A stretch of DNA of 64,000 nucleotides from Prevotella sp. (GCA_017548605.1 JAFYZT010000044.1:1-64000); one strand, 5' to 3'; shown: positions 53,496 through 62,789, counted from the first letter of the stretch. The notes: generated by a model not told the origin, from the sequence alone. Program-made: numbers and translations.

Positions 53496-54224
53496 ATGTC
53501 GTGCATATTAAACATTGACACGAGTACTGACGTGTGTTCCGTAGCCGTGAGCGATGACGGAGCATGTATCTACCATGCTGAGGACTTCGAGGGACCCAAC
53601 CATGCCCAGAAATTGGGCGGCTATGTCGATGCAGCCCTGTCGTTTGCTGACAGTCATGCCATCCCCCTCGACGCGGTGGCCGTGAGCAGCGGTCCCGGTT
53701 CCTACACCGGGCTGCGCATCGGTGTGTCGATGGCCAAGGGCATCAGCTATGGTTTCGGGGTGCCCCTCATCGGTGTACCCACCTTGGAATTGCTCTGCGT
53801 GCCCGTTCTTTTGGGTCGCAGGGAACTGGAAGAAGAAGCCCTGCTCTGTCCCATGGTTGACGCGCGACGCATGGAGGTGTATGCTGCTATTTATGACCGG
53901 GCATTGCACCCAATACGCGAGACCCTGGCCGACGTGGTCGATGCCGACACCTACCGTGAATACCTTGACCGCGGTCCCGTCTATTTCTTTGGCCCGGGAG
54001 CAGCCAAATGCATGGACATCATCAACCACCCCAATGCTCACCTCTTGGAGGGCATCCAACCCGTGGCCAAATACATGTTTCCCCTGGCAGAGAAACGTAT
54101 CGCCATGGGACAAACCGAAGATGTGGCCTATTTCACCCCCTTCTACCTCAAAGATTTTGTGGCGAAGAAAAGTGAAAAGAACCTCCCCCTGTCGCCCTCC
54201 AAAGGAAAGGGGAAACCAGCCTGA
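53496..54224 (+). CDS. tsaB: tRNA threonylcarbamoyladenosine biosynthesis protein TsaB
   Basis: Partner of TsaD in forming the t6A37 modification of tRNA. I start at 53496 (MSCILNIDTSTDVCS, 242 aa); a start 30 bp upstream lacks family similarity and overlaps the leader. The conserved GPGSYTGLRIGVSMAKG lies at about 68-84. The last ten or so residues (PLSPSKGKGKPA) are not family-like and are encoded by a REP-like hairpin, which has supplied the stop codon. It begins the tsaB-DUF4290-murA-rimM series. Confidence 0.93.
   Translation: MSCILNIDTSTDVCSVAVSDDGACIYHAEDFEGPNHAQKLGGYVDAALSFADSHAIPLDAVAVSSGPGSYTGLRIGVSMAKGISYGFGVPLIGVPTLELLCVPVLLGRRELEEEALLCPMVDARRMEVYAAIYDRALHPIRETLADVVDADTYREYLDRGPVYFFGPGAAKCMDIINHPNAHLLEGIQPVAKYMFPLAEKRIAMGQTEDVAYFTPFYLKDFVAKKSEKNLPLSPSKGKGKPA
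54183..54213 (+). repeat. REP-like hairpin forming the tsaB 3' end
   Basis: cctccccctgtcgccctcc faces ggaaaggggaa, a degenerate copy of the C-rich/G-rich hairpins at 18390 and 59494. It lies inside the open frame and encodes the non-conserved TsaB tail. Confidence 0.55.
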
Positions 54225-54284
54225 AAATTTGTTGTACCCTCATTGAGTATCGACTATATTATTTTGAACTTAGCAGACAAAGAT

Positions 54285-54884
54285 ATGAACATGGAAGGAT
54301 TAGACTACAACACCCAGCGCGAGGAGCTCAAGCTTCCTGAATATGGGCGTGAAATCCAGAAGATGGTAGAACATGCCATTGCACTGCCTACCAAGGAAGA
54401 GAGGCAACAATGTGCCGAGACTATCATCAGTATCATGCAACGTATGTCGCCCCAAGGGCGTGACAGCAACGACCAAAAGCAGAAGCTCTGGGACCATTTG
54501 GCTATCATGAGCGGTTTCCGTTTGGATATCGACTACCCTTATGATGTGAGCCAGGCATTGAAGATTGCCGGCAAGCCCGAACCCATGGGTTATCCCATGC
54601 AAAGCATACCCGTCCGTCACTATGGTCATCTGGTGTTTGAGTTGTTCGAGAAGCTGAAGACCATGCCTGCCGGTCCCGAGCGCGACCAGTTGACACGCAT
54701 GACGGCCAACCAGATGAAGCGCGACCTGCACCAGTGGAGCCATGGCTCTGCCGACCATGAGAAAATAGCTGACGACCTGGCGCGTTTCACCGACGGTGTC
54801 ATCCAGCTCGACCTCAACGATTTTGAGTTTGAGCGCATCAGCAACAAGGAACAGCCTACCGAAAAACGTAAAAAGAAGAGATAG
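54285..54884 (+). CDS. DUF4290 family protein
   Basis: 199-aa cytoplasmic protein of the Bacteroidota-specific DUF4290 group, function unknown. It starts MNMEGLDYNTQREELKLPEYGR (an alternative ATG lies two codons downstream); an upstream in-frame ATG at 54243 is less likely because the added residues are not family-like. It is mainly helical, without signal or membrane segment, and ends in a basic stretch KRKKKR. It lies 3 bp before murA, which argues for cotranscription and possibly a role in envelope growth. Confidence 0.85.
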   Translation: MNMEGLDYNTQREELKLPEYGREIQKMVEHAIALPTKEERQQCAETIISIMQRMSPQGRDSNDQKQKLWDHLAIMSGFRLDIDYPYDVSQALKIAGKPEPMGYPMQSIPVRHYGHLVFELFEKLKTMPAGPERDQLTRMTANQMKRDLHQWSHGSADHEKIADDLARFTDGVIQLDLNDFEFERISNKEQPTEKRKKKR

Positions 54885-54887
54885 CCC

Positions 54888-56198
54888 ATGCAGTCATTCA
54901 TCATCGAAGGCGGCCGTCGTCTCAGCGGCACCATCCTACCCCAAGGAGCGAAGAATGAAGCGTTGGAAGTAATCTGCGCCTCGCTGCTCACCACTGAACC
55001 CGTGCTTATCAAGAACATCCCCGACATTCTCGATGTGAACAATCTCATCCTGCTGTTGGAAAGCATCGGCGTGAAGGTAAAAAGACCTGCCAAGGGGGAA
55101 TACCTCTTCCAAGCCGATGACCTCGACCTCGACTATCTGCAGAGTGATGAATTTGTAAGCCGCTGCTCATCACTCCGTGGCAGTGTGCTGATGATTGGTC
55201 CGCTGCTGGCGCGTTACCACAAGGCGACGATAGCCAAGCCCGGCGGTGACAAGATAGGCCGTCGCCGTCTGGACACCCACTTCCTGGGTTTCAAGAGTCT
55301 GGGGGCCAATTTCGAACGTGTGGAGGGTCGCGATGTCTTTGAACTGTCGGCCGCTAAGCTGAAAGGCTGCCACATGTTGCTCGATGAGGCATCAGTTACC
55401 GGCACGGCGAATATCATCATGTCTTCGGTGCTCGCCGAGGGTACCACCACCATCTACAACGCTGCCTGTGAGCCTTACGTGCAACAGCTGTGTCACCTGC
55501 TCAACAACATGGGTGCACAAATCAGCGGCATCGCCTCGAACCTCATCACCATAGTAGGTGTGAAAAAGCTGCATGGTGCCGAACATAAGGTACTGCCCGA
55601 CATGATTGAGGTAGGCTCGTTCATCGGCATGGCTGCCATGGTGGGCGACGGCATACGCATCAAGGACGTGTCGCTGAAGAACCTGGGCATCATACCCGAC
55701 GCTTTCCGCCGCCTAGGCATACGCATCAAGGTGGAGGGTGACGACCTATTTATTCCCCGCCACAGCCATTACCAGATTGACTCGTTCATCGACGGTACCA
55801 TCATGACTCTGGCCGATGCGCCGTGGCCCGGACTGACGCCCGACCTGCTGTCGGTGCTGCTCGTCGTGGCCACCCAGGCCCGTGGCAGTGTGCTCATTCA
55901 CCAGAAGATGTTTGAGAGCCGCCTGTTCTTCGTCGATAAGCTTATCGACATGGGTGCACAGATTATCCTCTGCGACCCCCACCGTGCCGTGGTGGTGGGT
56001 CATGACCACAAGCTGCGCCTGCGTGCCGGACGCATGACCAGTCCCGACATCCGTGCCGGTATAGCCCTGCTCATTGCCGCGATGAGCGCCGACGGCACAA
56101 GCCGCATCGACAATATTGCCCAGATAGACCGCGGCTACGAAGACATCGAGAGCCGTCTGAACCAACTGGGAGCAAACATTCAACGTGTGGAGTATTAA
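54888..56198 (+). CDS. murA: UDP-N-acetylglucosamine 1-carboxyvinyltransferase with Asp at the fosfomycin-target position
   Basis: First committed step of peptidoglycan synthesis, joining enolpyruvate from PEP to UDP-GlcNAc in the cytoplasm. The product is 436 aa, slightly longer than the E. coli enzyme. Two inside-out alpha/beta domains are intact, with GAKNEALE near the start (K22, N23) and LDEASVTGTANIIM in the middle. In the mobile loop, PGG-D-KIGRRRLDTH replaces PGG-C-xIGxRPxDxH, so the cysteine alkylated by fosfomycin is D121. It is flanked closely by the DUF4290 gene and rimM. Confidence 0.96.
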   Translation: MQSFIIEGGRRLSGTILPQGAKNEALEVICASLLTTEPVLIKNIPDILDVNNLILLLESIGVKVKRPAKGEYLFQADDLDLDYLQSDEFVSRCSSLRGSVLMIGPLLARYHKATIAKPGGDKIGRRRLDTHFLGFKSLGANFERVEGRDVFELSAAKLKGCHMLLDEASVTGTANIIMSSVLAEGTTTIYNAACEPYVQQLCHLLNNMGAQISGIASNLITIVGVKKLHGAEHKVLPDMIEVGSFIGMAAMVGDGIRIKDVSLKNLGIIPDAFRRLGIRIKVEGDDLFIPRHSHYQIDSFIDGTIMTLADAPWPGLTPDLLSVLLVVATQARGSVLIHQKMFESRLFFVDKLIDMGAQIILCDPHRAVVVGHDHKLRLRAGRMTSPDIRAGIALLIAAMSADGTSRIDNIAQIDRGYEDIESRLNQLGANIQRVEY

Positions 56199-56207
56199 CC
56201 GTGTCCC

Positions 56208-56729
56208 ATGATACGCGACGAAGAAGTTTACAAGATAGGACGCATCGGTAAGGCCCACGGTGTGAAGGGCGAGGTTACCATGCAGGTGGACGATGACGTG
56301 TTCGACCGTGTCGATGCCGATTATGTGGTGCTACGCATTGACGGCATCCTCGTTCCTTTCTTCTTTGAAGAATACCGTTTCCGCACCGACACCACCGCCT
56401 TGGTAAAGTTCTACGACATTGACGATATGCAGCATGCCCGCCGTCTGACCGGTTGCGACGTGTTCTTCCCCCACGAATTGGCCGACGAAGATGACCAGTT
56501 TTCATGGGCTGCCATCATCGGCTACAGCATCTGCGATGCCAGCGATGGAAAGACTATCGGCACCTTGACAGGTGTCGATGACAGCACAGCGAACATCTTG
56601 TTCAACGTAGAGACCGCCGACGGAAATGTCCTATTGCTTCCCGCCGCCGAGCCGCTCATCGAGAGTATCGACAGCGAGGCACGACGCATCGACTATAGAG
56701 TGCCCGAGGGACTTATGGAACTGAAATAA
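56208..56729 (+). CDS. rimM: ribosome maturation factor RimM
   Basis: Assists 30S-subunit head maturation and binds S19. The 173-aa product has the N-terminal KIGRIGKAHGVKGEV (about 7-21) and a C-terminal PRC-barrel (about 95-170; IGTLTGVDDS, PAAEPLIESID). It starts 9 bp after murA. After its stop the purine-rich repeat begins at once. Confidence 0.94.
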   Translation: MIRDEEVYKIGRIGKAHGVKGEVTMQVDDDVFDRVDADYVVLRIDGILVPFFFEEYRFRTDTTALVKFYDIDDMQHARRLTGCDVFFPHELADEDDQFSWAAIIGYSICDASDGKTIGTLTGVDDSTANILFNVETADGNVLLLPAAEPLIESIDSEARRIDYRVPEGLMELK

Positions 56730-56732
56730 AGG

Positions 56733-56780
56733 GGCAAGGGGCATGGAGCAAGGAACAAGGGGCAAGGAGCAAGAGAATCC
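56733..56780 (+). repeat. gcaagg-type repeat between rimM and dxr
   Basis: ggggcaaggggcatggagcaaggaacaaggggcaaggagcaagag follows the rimM stop; the remaining bases to the dxr ATG include attaactcgtcaact, the start-proximal type of module. Confidence 0.85.
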
Positions 56781-56816
56781 CATGCGGGAAACCATTAACT
56801 CGTCAACTAAAAAATA

Positions 56817-57971
56817 ATGAAACAACAGATATGCATACTCGGTTCAACAGGTTCCATAGGCACACAAGCCTTAGAGGTCATTGCCGAGCATCCTGACCGC
56901 TATGAGGTCTACTGCCTGACCGCCAACCGTCGATATGAACTGTTGGCTGAACAGGCACGTCAATTTCATCCTTCCGCCGTGGTCATCGCCGACGAGCGTT
57001 ACTACGAGCCTTTGCAGGACCTGCTTGAAGACCTGCCCGATGTGAAGGTGTACGCCGGACGTCAGGCCTTGGATGAGATTGTCGAGGCTGACCCTATCGA
57101 CATGGTGCTCACCGCCATGGTCGGTTTCGCCGGTCTGTCGCCCACCCTTCATGCTATCCGTGCGCGGAAGAAAATCTGTCTGGCCAATAAGGAGACGCTT
57201 GTCGTGGCCGGTGAACTGGTTTGTCGCCTGTCACAGGAACATCATGTACCCATTCTTCCCGTCGACAGCGAACACTCCGCCATCTTCCAAAGCATCGTTG
57301 GTGAGGGTGACAACGAGATAGAAAAGATTCTGCTGACAGCCAGTGGCGGTCCTTTCCGCACTTTCACGAAGGAGCAGCTGGCCCATGTGACGAAGAACGA
57401 TGCGCTGAAACATCCCACCTGGGATATGGGCGCGAAGATTACCATCGACAGTGCCACAATGATGAACAAAGGGTTTGAGGTGATGGAAGCCTCATGGCTC
57501 TTCGGGGTGCCTGTCGACCGTATCCAGGTGTTGGTGCACCCCCAGAGCATCATACACAGTGCCGTGCAGTTTGCGGACGGTGCCGTGAAGGCTCAGCTCG
57601 GTGTACCCGACATGCGTCTGCCCATACAGTACGCCTTTTCCTTTCCCGAGCGTCTGTCGCTCTCAGCAGCACGCCTTGACCTGACCACCCACCCCTTGGA
57701 ATTCTTTGAGCCCGACGTGGAGAAGTTCCGCTGTCTGGCCCTGGCCTTCGAAGCCATGAACCGTGGCGGTAACATGCCCTGTATCGTCAATGCGGCCAAT
57801 GAGGTGGTAAACCGCGCCTTTCTCGAAGACCGCTGCTCATTCCTCGCCATGGGCGATATCATTGCCAAGACCATGGACCGCGCCACTTTCGACGCCAAAC
57901 CCGACTACGACACCTATGTGGCTACAGACACCGAGGCACGGCGTATCGCGGAGGAACTACTCCCGAACTAA
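56817..57971 (+). CDS. dxr: 1-deoxy-D-xylulose 5-phosphate reductoisomerase
   Basis: Second step of the MEP isoprenoid pathway; converts DXP to MEP with NADPH. The 384-aa product has the NADPH site ILGSTGSIGTQALEV (about 7-21), LANKETLVVAG (about 122-132), the metal and substrate region PVDSEHSAIFQ (about 147-157) and the C-terminal helical domain. Together with ispF it shows that this organism uses the MEP route. It lies between rimM and rseP. Confidence 0.97.
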   Translation: MKQQICILGSTGSIGTQALEVIAEHPDRYEVYCLTANRRYELLAEQARQFHPSAVVIADERYYEPLQDLLEDLPDVKVYAGRQALDEIVEADPIDMVLTAMVGFAGLSPTLHAIRARKKICLANKETLVVAGELVCRLSQEHHVPILPVDSEHSAIFQSIVGEGDNEIEKILLTASGGPFRTFTKEQLAHVTKNDALKHPTWDMGAKITIDSATMMNKGFEVMEASWLFGVPVDRIQVLVHPQSIIHSAVQFADGAVKAQLGVPDMRLPIQYAFSFPERLSLSAARLDLTTHPLEFFEPDVEKFRCLALAFEAMNRGGNMPCIVNAANEVVNRAFLEDRCSFLAMGDIIAKTMDRATFDAKPDYDTYVATDTEARRIAEELLPN

Positions 57972-58032
57972 AAACTCATCAACAAAGAACTCAACAACTC
58001 AATAACTCACGAACTCATAAACTCAACAATAC
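57972..58032 (+). repeat. aactcat/aactcaac repeat directly before rseP
   Basis: The whole gap consists of aactcatcaac, aactcaacaactcaat, aactcacgaactcataaactcaac steps running up to the rseP ATG. No promoter box is apparent. Confidence 0.8.
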
Positions 58033-59493
58033 ATGGAAGTTTTTTTGATACGACTGTTACAGTTCATACTGTCAATATCCTTGTTAGTGCTGCTTCACGA
58101 AGCAGGCCATTTCTTCTTTGCCCGCCTGTTCAAGGTGCGCGTCAGCAGGTTTTATCTGTTCTTTAACCCCAAGTTCCACATTGTCAGCACCTACGACAAA
58201 TGGGTGCGCCGTTTGTTCCACATGAAACCCGAAGTGGTGCCGGAGAAGACGGTGAAAGATAAGGAAGGTAATGAGCGCAAGGCGAAAGAGTATGTGGGTA
58301 CCGAGTATGGAATCGGTTGGCTGCCATTGGGCGGCTACTGCGCCATCGACGGCATGGTTGACGAGACCAACCAGCACCTCGACGACGACCCCAAGCCCTG
58401 GGAGTTCCGTACCAAACCCGCCTGGCAGCGCCTGCTCATCATGATTGGCGGTGTGCTTGTGAATTTCCTGCTCGCCCTGTTCATCTATTCGATGGTGCTT
58501 TACCATTGGGGTGACTCGTATATCCAGACCCGCGACATGACCATGGGCATGAAGTTCAATGAGGAGGCCAAGGCTCTTGGGTTCAAAGACGGTGACATCC
58601 TGTTGGGCACCGACAAGAAGACCTTTACCAAGTTCGACGTTGACCTGTACCGTTCACTCACCGACGCCACTCGCGTCGACATCATACGTGACGGCAAGCA
58701 GATGAGCGTGCCCATCCGTGAAGAGCTGAACCTGCTGAACATGATTAAGACGCAGCCCACCTTCGTGGCACCTCTGGTACCCGCCGATATCGACAGTGTA
58801 ATGCCCGGCTCTCCCGCCGCCAGCATCGGCTTGCAGAAGGGTGACAAGATTCTGGCCGTCAACGGTAAGAGTGTCGATTCGTGGAATGAGTTCACCTATG
58901 AGATAGGTCGTCTGAACGACGTACTGTCCGCCAAAAAGAGCAGTGCCGACAGCATGGCTTTGCGCCAGGCTACCGTGGCCGTGCTGCATAAGGCAACAGG
59001 TATCACCGACACGGCCAAGGTAACCCTGACACCCGAACTAAAATTGGGCGTTGGACAGTCGAGTATTTACGACTATTACAAGGAGACACACCTGGAATAT
59101 GGATTCTTCGAGAGTTTCCCCGCTGGCATCAAATACGGTGTCGGTGTGCTTCGTGGCTATGTTGATGACATGAAATATGTGTTCACCGCCGACGGTGCCA
59201 AGTCGTTGGGTGGTTTCGGTGCCATCGGCAGCCTGTTCCCCGCCGAGTGGGACTGGATGATGTTCTGGCGCATGACCGCTTTCCTGAGTATCATCCTTGC
59301 CTTCATGAATATCCTTCCCATCCCCGCCCTCGACGGCGGTCATGTACTGTTCCTGCTGTGGGAGATGATTACCGGTCATAAGCCAAGCGACAAATTCATG
59401 GTCTGGGCCGAATATATCGGCATCGGCCTGTTGCTGCTATTGATGGTGGTGGCCAACCTGAATGATATCCTCCGGTGGATAGGGGTGATGTAA
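58033..59493 (+). CDS. rseP: site-2 intramembrane metalloprotease, RseP-like
   Basis: Inner-membrane zinc protease (M50) that cleaves membrane-spanning substrates such as anti-sigma factors or signal-peptide remnants. The product is 486 aa. HEAGH at 22-26 lies in the first helix, PDZ-like domains are in the periplasmic middle part (second one near GSPAASIGLQKGDKIL, about 256-271), and the third zinc ligand is in NILPIPALDGGH (about 424-435). It follows dxr, as in most Bacteroidota. Its specific substrate here is unknown. Confidence 0.93.
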   Translation: MEVFLIRLLQFILSISLLVLLHEAGHFFFARLFKVRVSRFYLFFNPKFHIVSTYDKWVRRLFHMKPEVVPEKTVKDKEGNERKAKEYVGTEYGIGWLPLGGYCAIDGMVDETNQHLDDDPKPWEFRTKPAWQRLLIMIGGVLVNFLLALFIYSMVLYHWGDSYIQTRDMTMGMKFNEEAKALGFKDGDILLGTDKKTFTKFDVDLYRSLTDATRVDIIRDGKQMSVPIREELNLLNMIKTQPTFVAPLVPADIDSVMPGSPAASIGLQKGDKILAVNGKSVDSWNEFTYEIGRLNDVLSAKKSSADSMALRQATVAVLHKATGITDTAKVTLTPELKLGVGQSSIYDYYKETHLEYGFFESFPAGIKYGVGVLRGYVDDMKYVFTADGAKSLGGFGAIGSLFPAEWDWMMFWRMTAFLSIILAFMNILPIPALDGGHVLFLLWEMITGHKPSDKFMVWAEYIGIGLLLLLMVVANLNDILRWIGVM

Positions 59494-59573
59494 CACCCAC
59501 CCCAACCCTCCCAAAAGGAGGGAGCATAAAAAGTTTTCCGAATGAGCACTAAGCACTAAACATTAAACATTCA
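59494..59573 (+). repeat. REP-like hairpin plus start-proximal module between rseP and glnN
   Basis: Directly after the stop codon comes cacccaccccaaccctccc facing ggaggg (59494-59525). Then tgagcactaagcactaaacattaaacattca runs straight into the ATG of glnN. Confidence 0.8.
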
Positions 59574-61796
59574 ATGCCAAATTTAAGATTTCAGGTAGTA
59601 GAGAAAGCCTTTAGCAAGAGACCTCTGGAGGTGGAAGCCCCCAAGGAGCGTCCTTCGGAGTATTTTGCCAAGAAAGTCTTTACACGCACGAAGATGTACA
59701 AATACCTGCAGCGCGACGTGTACGAAAAGATGATTGACGTGATTGACAATGGAGCGCCCTTAGACCGTTCCATCGCCGATGCCGTGGCGTCGGGCATGCG
59801 CCAGTGGGCCGAGGAAAACGGTGTGACACATTACACCCATTGGTTCCAGCCCCTAACCGAAGGCACAGCCGAGAAGCACGATGCCTTCATCGAGCACGAC
59901 GGCAAGGGCGGCATGATTGAGGAGTTCAGCGGCAAGCTGCTTGTTCAGCAGGAGCCCGATGCCTCGTCGTTCCCCTCTGGCGGCATCCGTGCCACTTTTG
60001 AGGCCCGCGGCTACTCTGCCTGGGATCCCATGTCGCCCGTATTCATCATCGACGACACCCTCTGTATCCCTACCATCTTCATCTCCTACACTGGTGAGGC
60101 TCTCGACTACAAAGCCCCTCTGAAGCGGTCGATTCGTGCCGTGTGCGAGGCAGCAACAGCCGTAGCCCGCTATTTCGACCCCCAGGTAAAGAAAGTAACC
60201 TCGAACCTCGGTTGGGAACAGGAATATTTCCTGGTGGATGAAGGGCTCTATTCCGCCCGTCCCGACCTGATGCTTACCGGTAGAACCCTTATGGGGCATG
60301 ACTCGGCGAAGAACCAACAGATGGATGACCATTATTTCGGTACCATCCCAGACCGTGTGCAGGCATTTATGAAAGACTTGGAGATACAAGCTCTCGAACT
60401 GGGCATTCCCTGCAAGACACGTCATAACGAGGTAGCACCCAACCAGTTTGAGCTCGCCCCCATCTATGAAGACACCAATCTAGCCGTTGACCATAACATG
60501 TTGCTCATGTCACTCATGAAGCGCGTGGCTCGCAAGCACGGGTTCCGTGCCCTGCTCCATGAGAAACCTTTCGCCGGCATCAACGGCTCGGGCAAGCACA
60601 ACAACTGGAGCCTGAGCTCCGACACCGGCGTGCTGCTGCACGCCCCAGGCAAGAATGCCGAGCAGAACCTGCGCTTCGTGGTATTCATCGTCGAGACCCT
60701 GATGGGTGTGTATCGCCATAATGGTTTGTTGAAAGCCTCCATCATGAGTGCCACCAACGCCCACCGTCTGGGAGCCAACGAGGCACCGCCCGCCATCATC
60801 AGTTCATTCCTTGGCAAGCAAATCAGCGAGTTGCTCGACCATATCGAACGTGCCGACAAGGAAGACCTGTTTACCATGGCCGGTAAGCAGAAGATGGAGC
60901 TTGATTTGCCCGAGATACCAGAGTTGCTCATCGACAACACTGACCGCAACCGCACCAGCCCATTCGCCTTCACCGGTAACCGTTTTGAGTTCCGTGCCGT
61001 AGGCAGTGAGGCCAACTGCGCCAGTGCACTGATTGCGTTGAACACTGCCGTGGCGGAGGCACTGACCGATTTCAAGCAACGTGTGGACCAGCGGATAGCC
61101 GAGATTGCAGGCGACTCACAGTTTACGGAAGGTAAACACAGCGCCACCTTCCACGCCATCATCGACGTGGTACGTGCCGACATCAAGACCTGCAAGCCCA
61201 TCCATTTCGATGGCAACGGCTATAGCGAAGAATGGGTGAAAGAAGCCACCCGTCGCGGACTGGATGTGGAGACAAGCTGTCCACTCATCTTCGACCGTTA
61301 CCTCGACGAAGACACCGTGCGTATGTTTGAAAGCATGGGTGTGATGAACCGCAAGGAGCTGGCCGCCCGCAACGAAGTGAAATGGGAGACCTACACCAAG
61401 CGCATCCAGATAGAGGCGCGTGTGATGGGCGACCTGTCGATGAACCACATCATCCCTGTGGTGACTCATTACCAAAGTCAGTTGGCAAAGAACGTACAGA
61501 ATATGTACACTATTTTCGACAAGGCCGAAGCCGATGAATTGACCATCCGCAACAAAAAGATCATCAAGGAGATAGCCAAACGTGTGCATAGCATTGAGGT
61601 AGGCGTTGAAGAACTGGTCAATGCCCGTAAGGTGGCCAACCGCATCGAATCAGTGCGCGAGAAAGCCATCGCTTATCACGACACCGTGGCTCCCAAGATT
61701 GAGGAGATACGTTACGAGATTGACAAGCTCGAACTCATCGTCAGCGATGAGTGCTGGACGCTGCCCAAATATCGCGAACTTTTGTTTATCAGGTAA
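59574..61796 (+). CDS. glnN: glutamine synthetase type III
   Basis: Ammonia assimilation: glutamate plus ammonia plus ATP to glutamine, as a large dodecamer of the GSIII class. The 740-aa length and the N-terminal GSIII-specific domain (start LRFQVVEKAF, then MRQWAEENGVTHYTHWFQP) distinguish it from GSI. Catalytic-core segments present include LGWEQEYFLVD, CKTRHNEVAPNQFE and GINGSGKHNNWSLS. It probably forms a separate unit or the end of the rseP transcript; no promoter was seen in the 80-bp repeat-filled gap. Confidence 0.96.
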   Translation: MPNLRFQVVEKAFSKRPLEVEAPKERPSEYFAKKVFTRTKMYKYLQRDVYEKMIDVIDNGAPLDRSIADAVASGMRQWAEENGVTHYTHWFQPLTEGTAEKHDAFIEHDGKGGMIEEFSGKLLVQQEPDASSFPSGGIRATFEARGYSAWDPMSPVFIIDDTLCIPTIFISYTGEALDYKAPLKRSIRAVCEAATAVARYFDPQVKKVTSNLGWEQEYFLVDEGLYSARPDLMLTGRTLMGHDSAKNQQMDDHYFGTIPDRVQAFMKDLEIQALELGIPCKTRHNEVAPNQFELAPIYEDTNLAVDHNMLLMSLMKRVARKHGFRALLHEKPFAGINGSGKHNNWSLSSDTGVLLHAPGKNAEQNLRFVVFIVETLMGVYRHNGLLKASIMSATNAHRLGANEAPPAIISSFLGKQISELLDHIERADKEDLFTMAGKQKMELDLPEIPELLIDNTDRNRTSPFAFTGNRFEFRAVGSEANCASALIALNTAVAEALTDFKQRVDQRIAEIAGDSQFTEGKHSATFHAIIDVVRADIKTCKPIHFDGNGYSEEWVKEATRRGLDVETSCPLIFDRYLDEDTVRMFESMGVMNRKELAARNEVKWETYTKRIQIEARVMGDLSMNHIIPVVTHYQSQLAKNVQNMYTIFDKAEADELTIRNKKIIKEIAKRVHSIEVGVEELVNARKVANRIESVREKAIAYHDTVAPKIEEIRYEIDKLELIVSDECWTLPKYRELLFIR

Positions 61797-61850
61797 ACAC
61801 CTATCCCCTTCTGCTTCCCCATCTTCACCTTCCATCAGCCTCCCCCATGA

Positions 61851-62693
61851 TTATTTCATTCCAGTACGGCTGCTGAAGTTGATACGGACACCTTTGTCGT
61901 CTACCATCAGGTCATTACCGCCGCTGTTACCATTGCTGACAGTTGGCTTGCGTTCACCGTTCAGTATCTCGCGGCACATGTTCTTGATATCGGTAACACG
62001 CTGAAGTGTCTCCAGATTGTCACCACTGTAATGACCGGGAAAGAGAAAATGGATATCATTCTTCTTCATATAGTCCTCTATTCTCTCCGCAGTGTACATT
62101 ACAGTTGAAAGATTGGTGAATACCAGCAGGTTGGTTGAGCCGAAAGCATCACCACTGAAACCATAATGCTTTTCCTTATCGAAGAAAGTAGTGCTTCCTG
62201 CTGTATGACCAGGAGTAAATATGACCTCTATATCGCGTCCGCCTAGAGATATCACTTCGCCATCGTAAAGATACTTAATTTGCCCTTTGTAATTACGCAT
62301 ATTATTCGGAACGATCGGCATGTCACCTGCATTCAGATAGACCTCAGGGAAAGGACCTACTCCACCTACATGGTCACCATGGGCATGGGTTGCCATCATA
62401 GTGACAGGCTTTGAAGTAATCTTTGCCACAATCTTGTCCAACTCAGGTATGTATGTCCCTGCATCAATCAGAAGTGCGCGCTCATTACCTTCAACAATGT
62501 AGAGGGATTCATTATAGACTCTGTGCCCGTTCCCTATCCATGTATGCTCGTCAAGCTGGCGGAACACCACTTCATCATCTTGATAAACCACTTTACCGCG
62601 AAGGTCACGACTATTAATATCTGTTCCCTGTGCCTCAACCATATATGGCATCAGGCCAAGCAGCATAGCCGCAAAAAAGTTATAGGCTTTCAT
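61851..62693 (-). CDS. secreted metallo-beta-lactamase-fold hydrolase
   Basis: 280-aa MBL-fold protein with a signal peptide (MKAYNFF start at 62693; cleavage near MVEAQ, 22). A frame starting 69 bp upstream lacks signal character and reads through a hairpin. Zinc ligands are visible in THAHGDH (102-108), TPGHTAGS and PGHYSGD. It may be a lactonase, phosphodiesterase or lactamase-like enzyme; the motifs do not separate these. The gene downstream of the hairpin at 62733 belongs to another unit. Confidence 0.85.
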   Translation of the reverse strand: MKAYNFFAAMLLGLMPYMVEAQGTDINSRDLRGKVVYQDDEVVFRQLDEHTWIGNGHRVYNESLYIVEGNERALLIDAGTYIPELDKIVAKITSKPVTMMATHAHGDHVGGVGPFPEVYLNAGDMPIVPNNMRNYKGQIKYLYDGEVISLGGRDIEVIFTPGHTAGSTTFFDKEKHYGFSGDAFGSTNLLVFTNLSTVMYTAERIEDYMKKNDIHFLFPGHYSGDNLETLQRVTDIKNMCREILNGERKPTVSNGNSGGNDLMVDDKGVRINFSSRTGMK

Positions 62694-62732
62694 ATCTAAA
62701 AAGGTTCTGTATGTTATGATTCTCGTTCGTAA

Positions 62733-62768
62733 ATCGAGGTGGCTGGCGATTTTGCCAGCCACCTCGAT
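62733..62768 (-). terminator. 15-bp perfect hairpin after the Omp28-like gene
   Basis: ATCGAGGTGGCTGGC (62733-62747) pairs perfectly with GCCAGCCACCTCGAT (62754-62768) across GATTTT. It lies 22 bp after the Omp28-like stop. The following T-run is weak on the minus strand, so it may instead shield the 3' end. Confidence 0.7.
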
Positions 62769-62789
62769 GATATGTCTATACTATATGTC

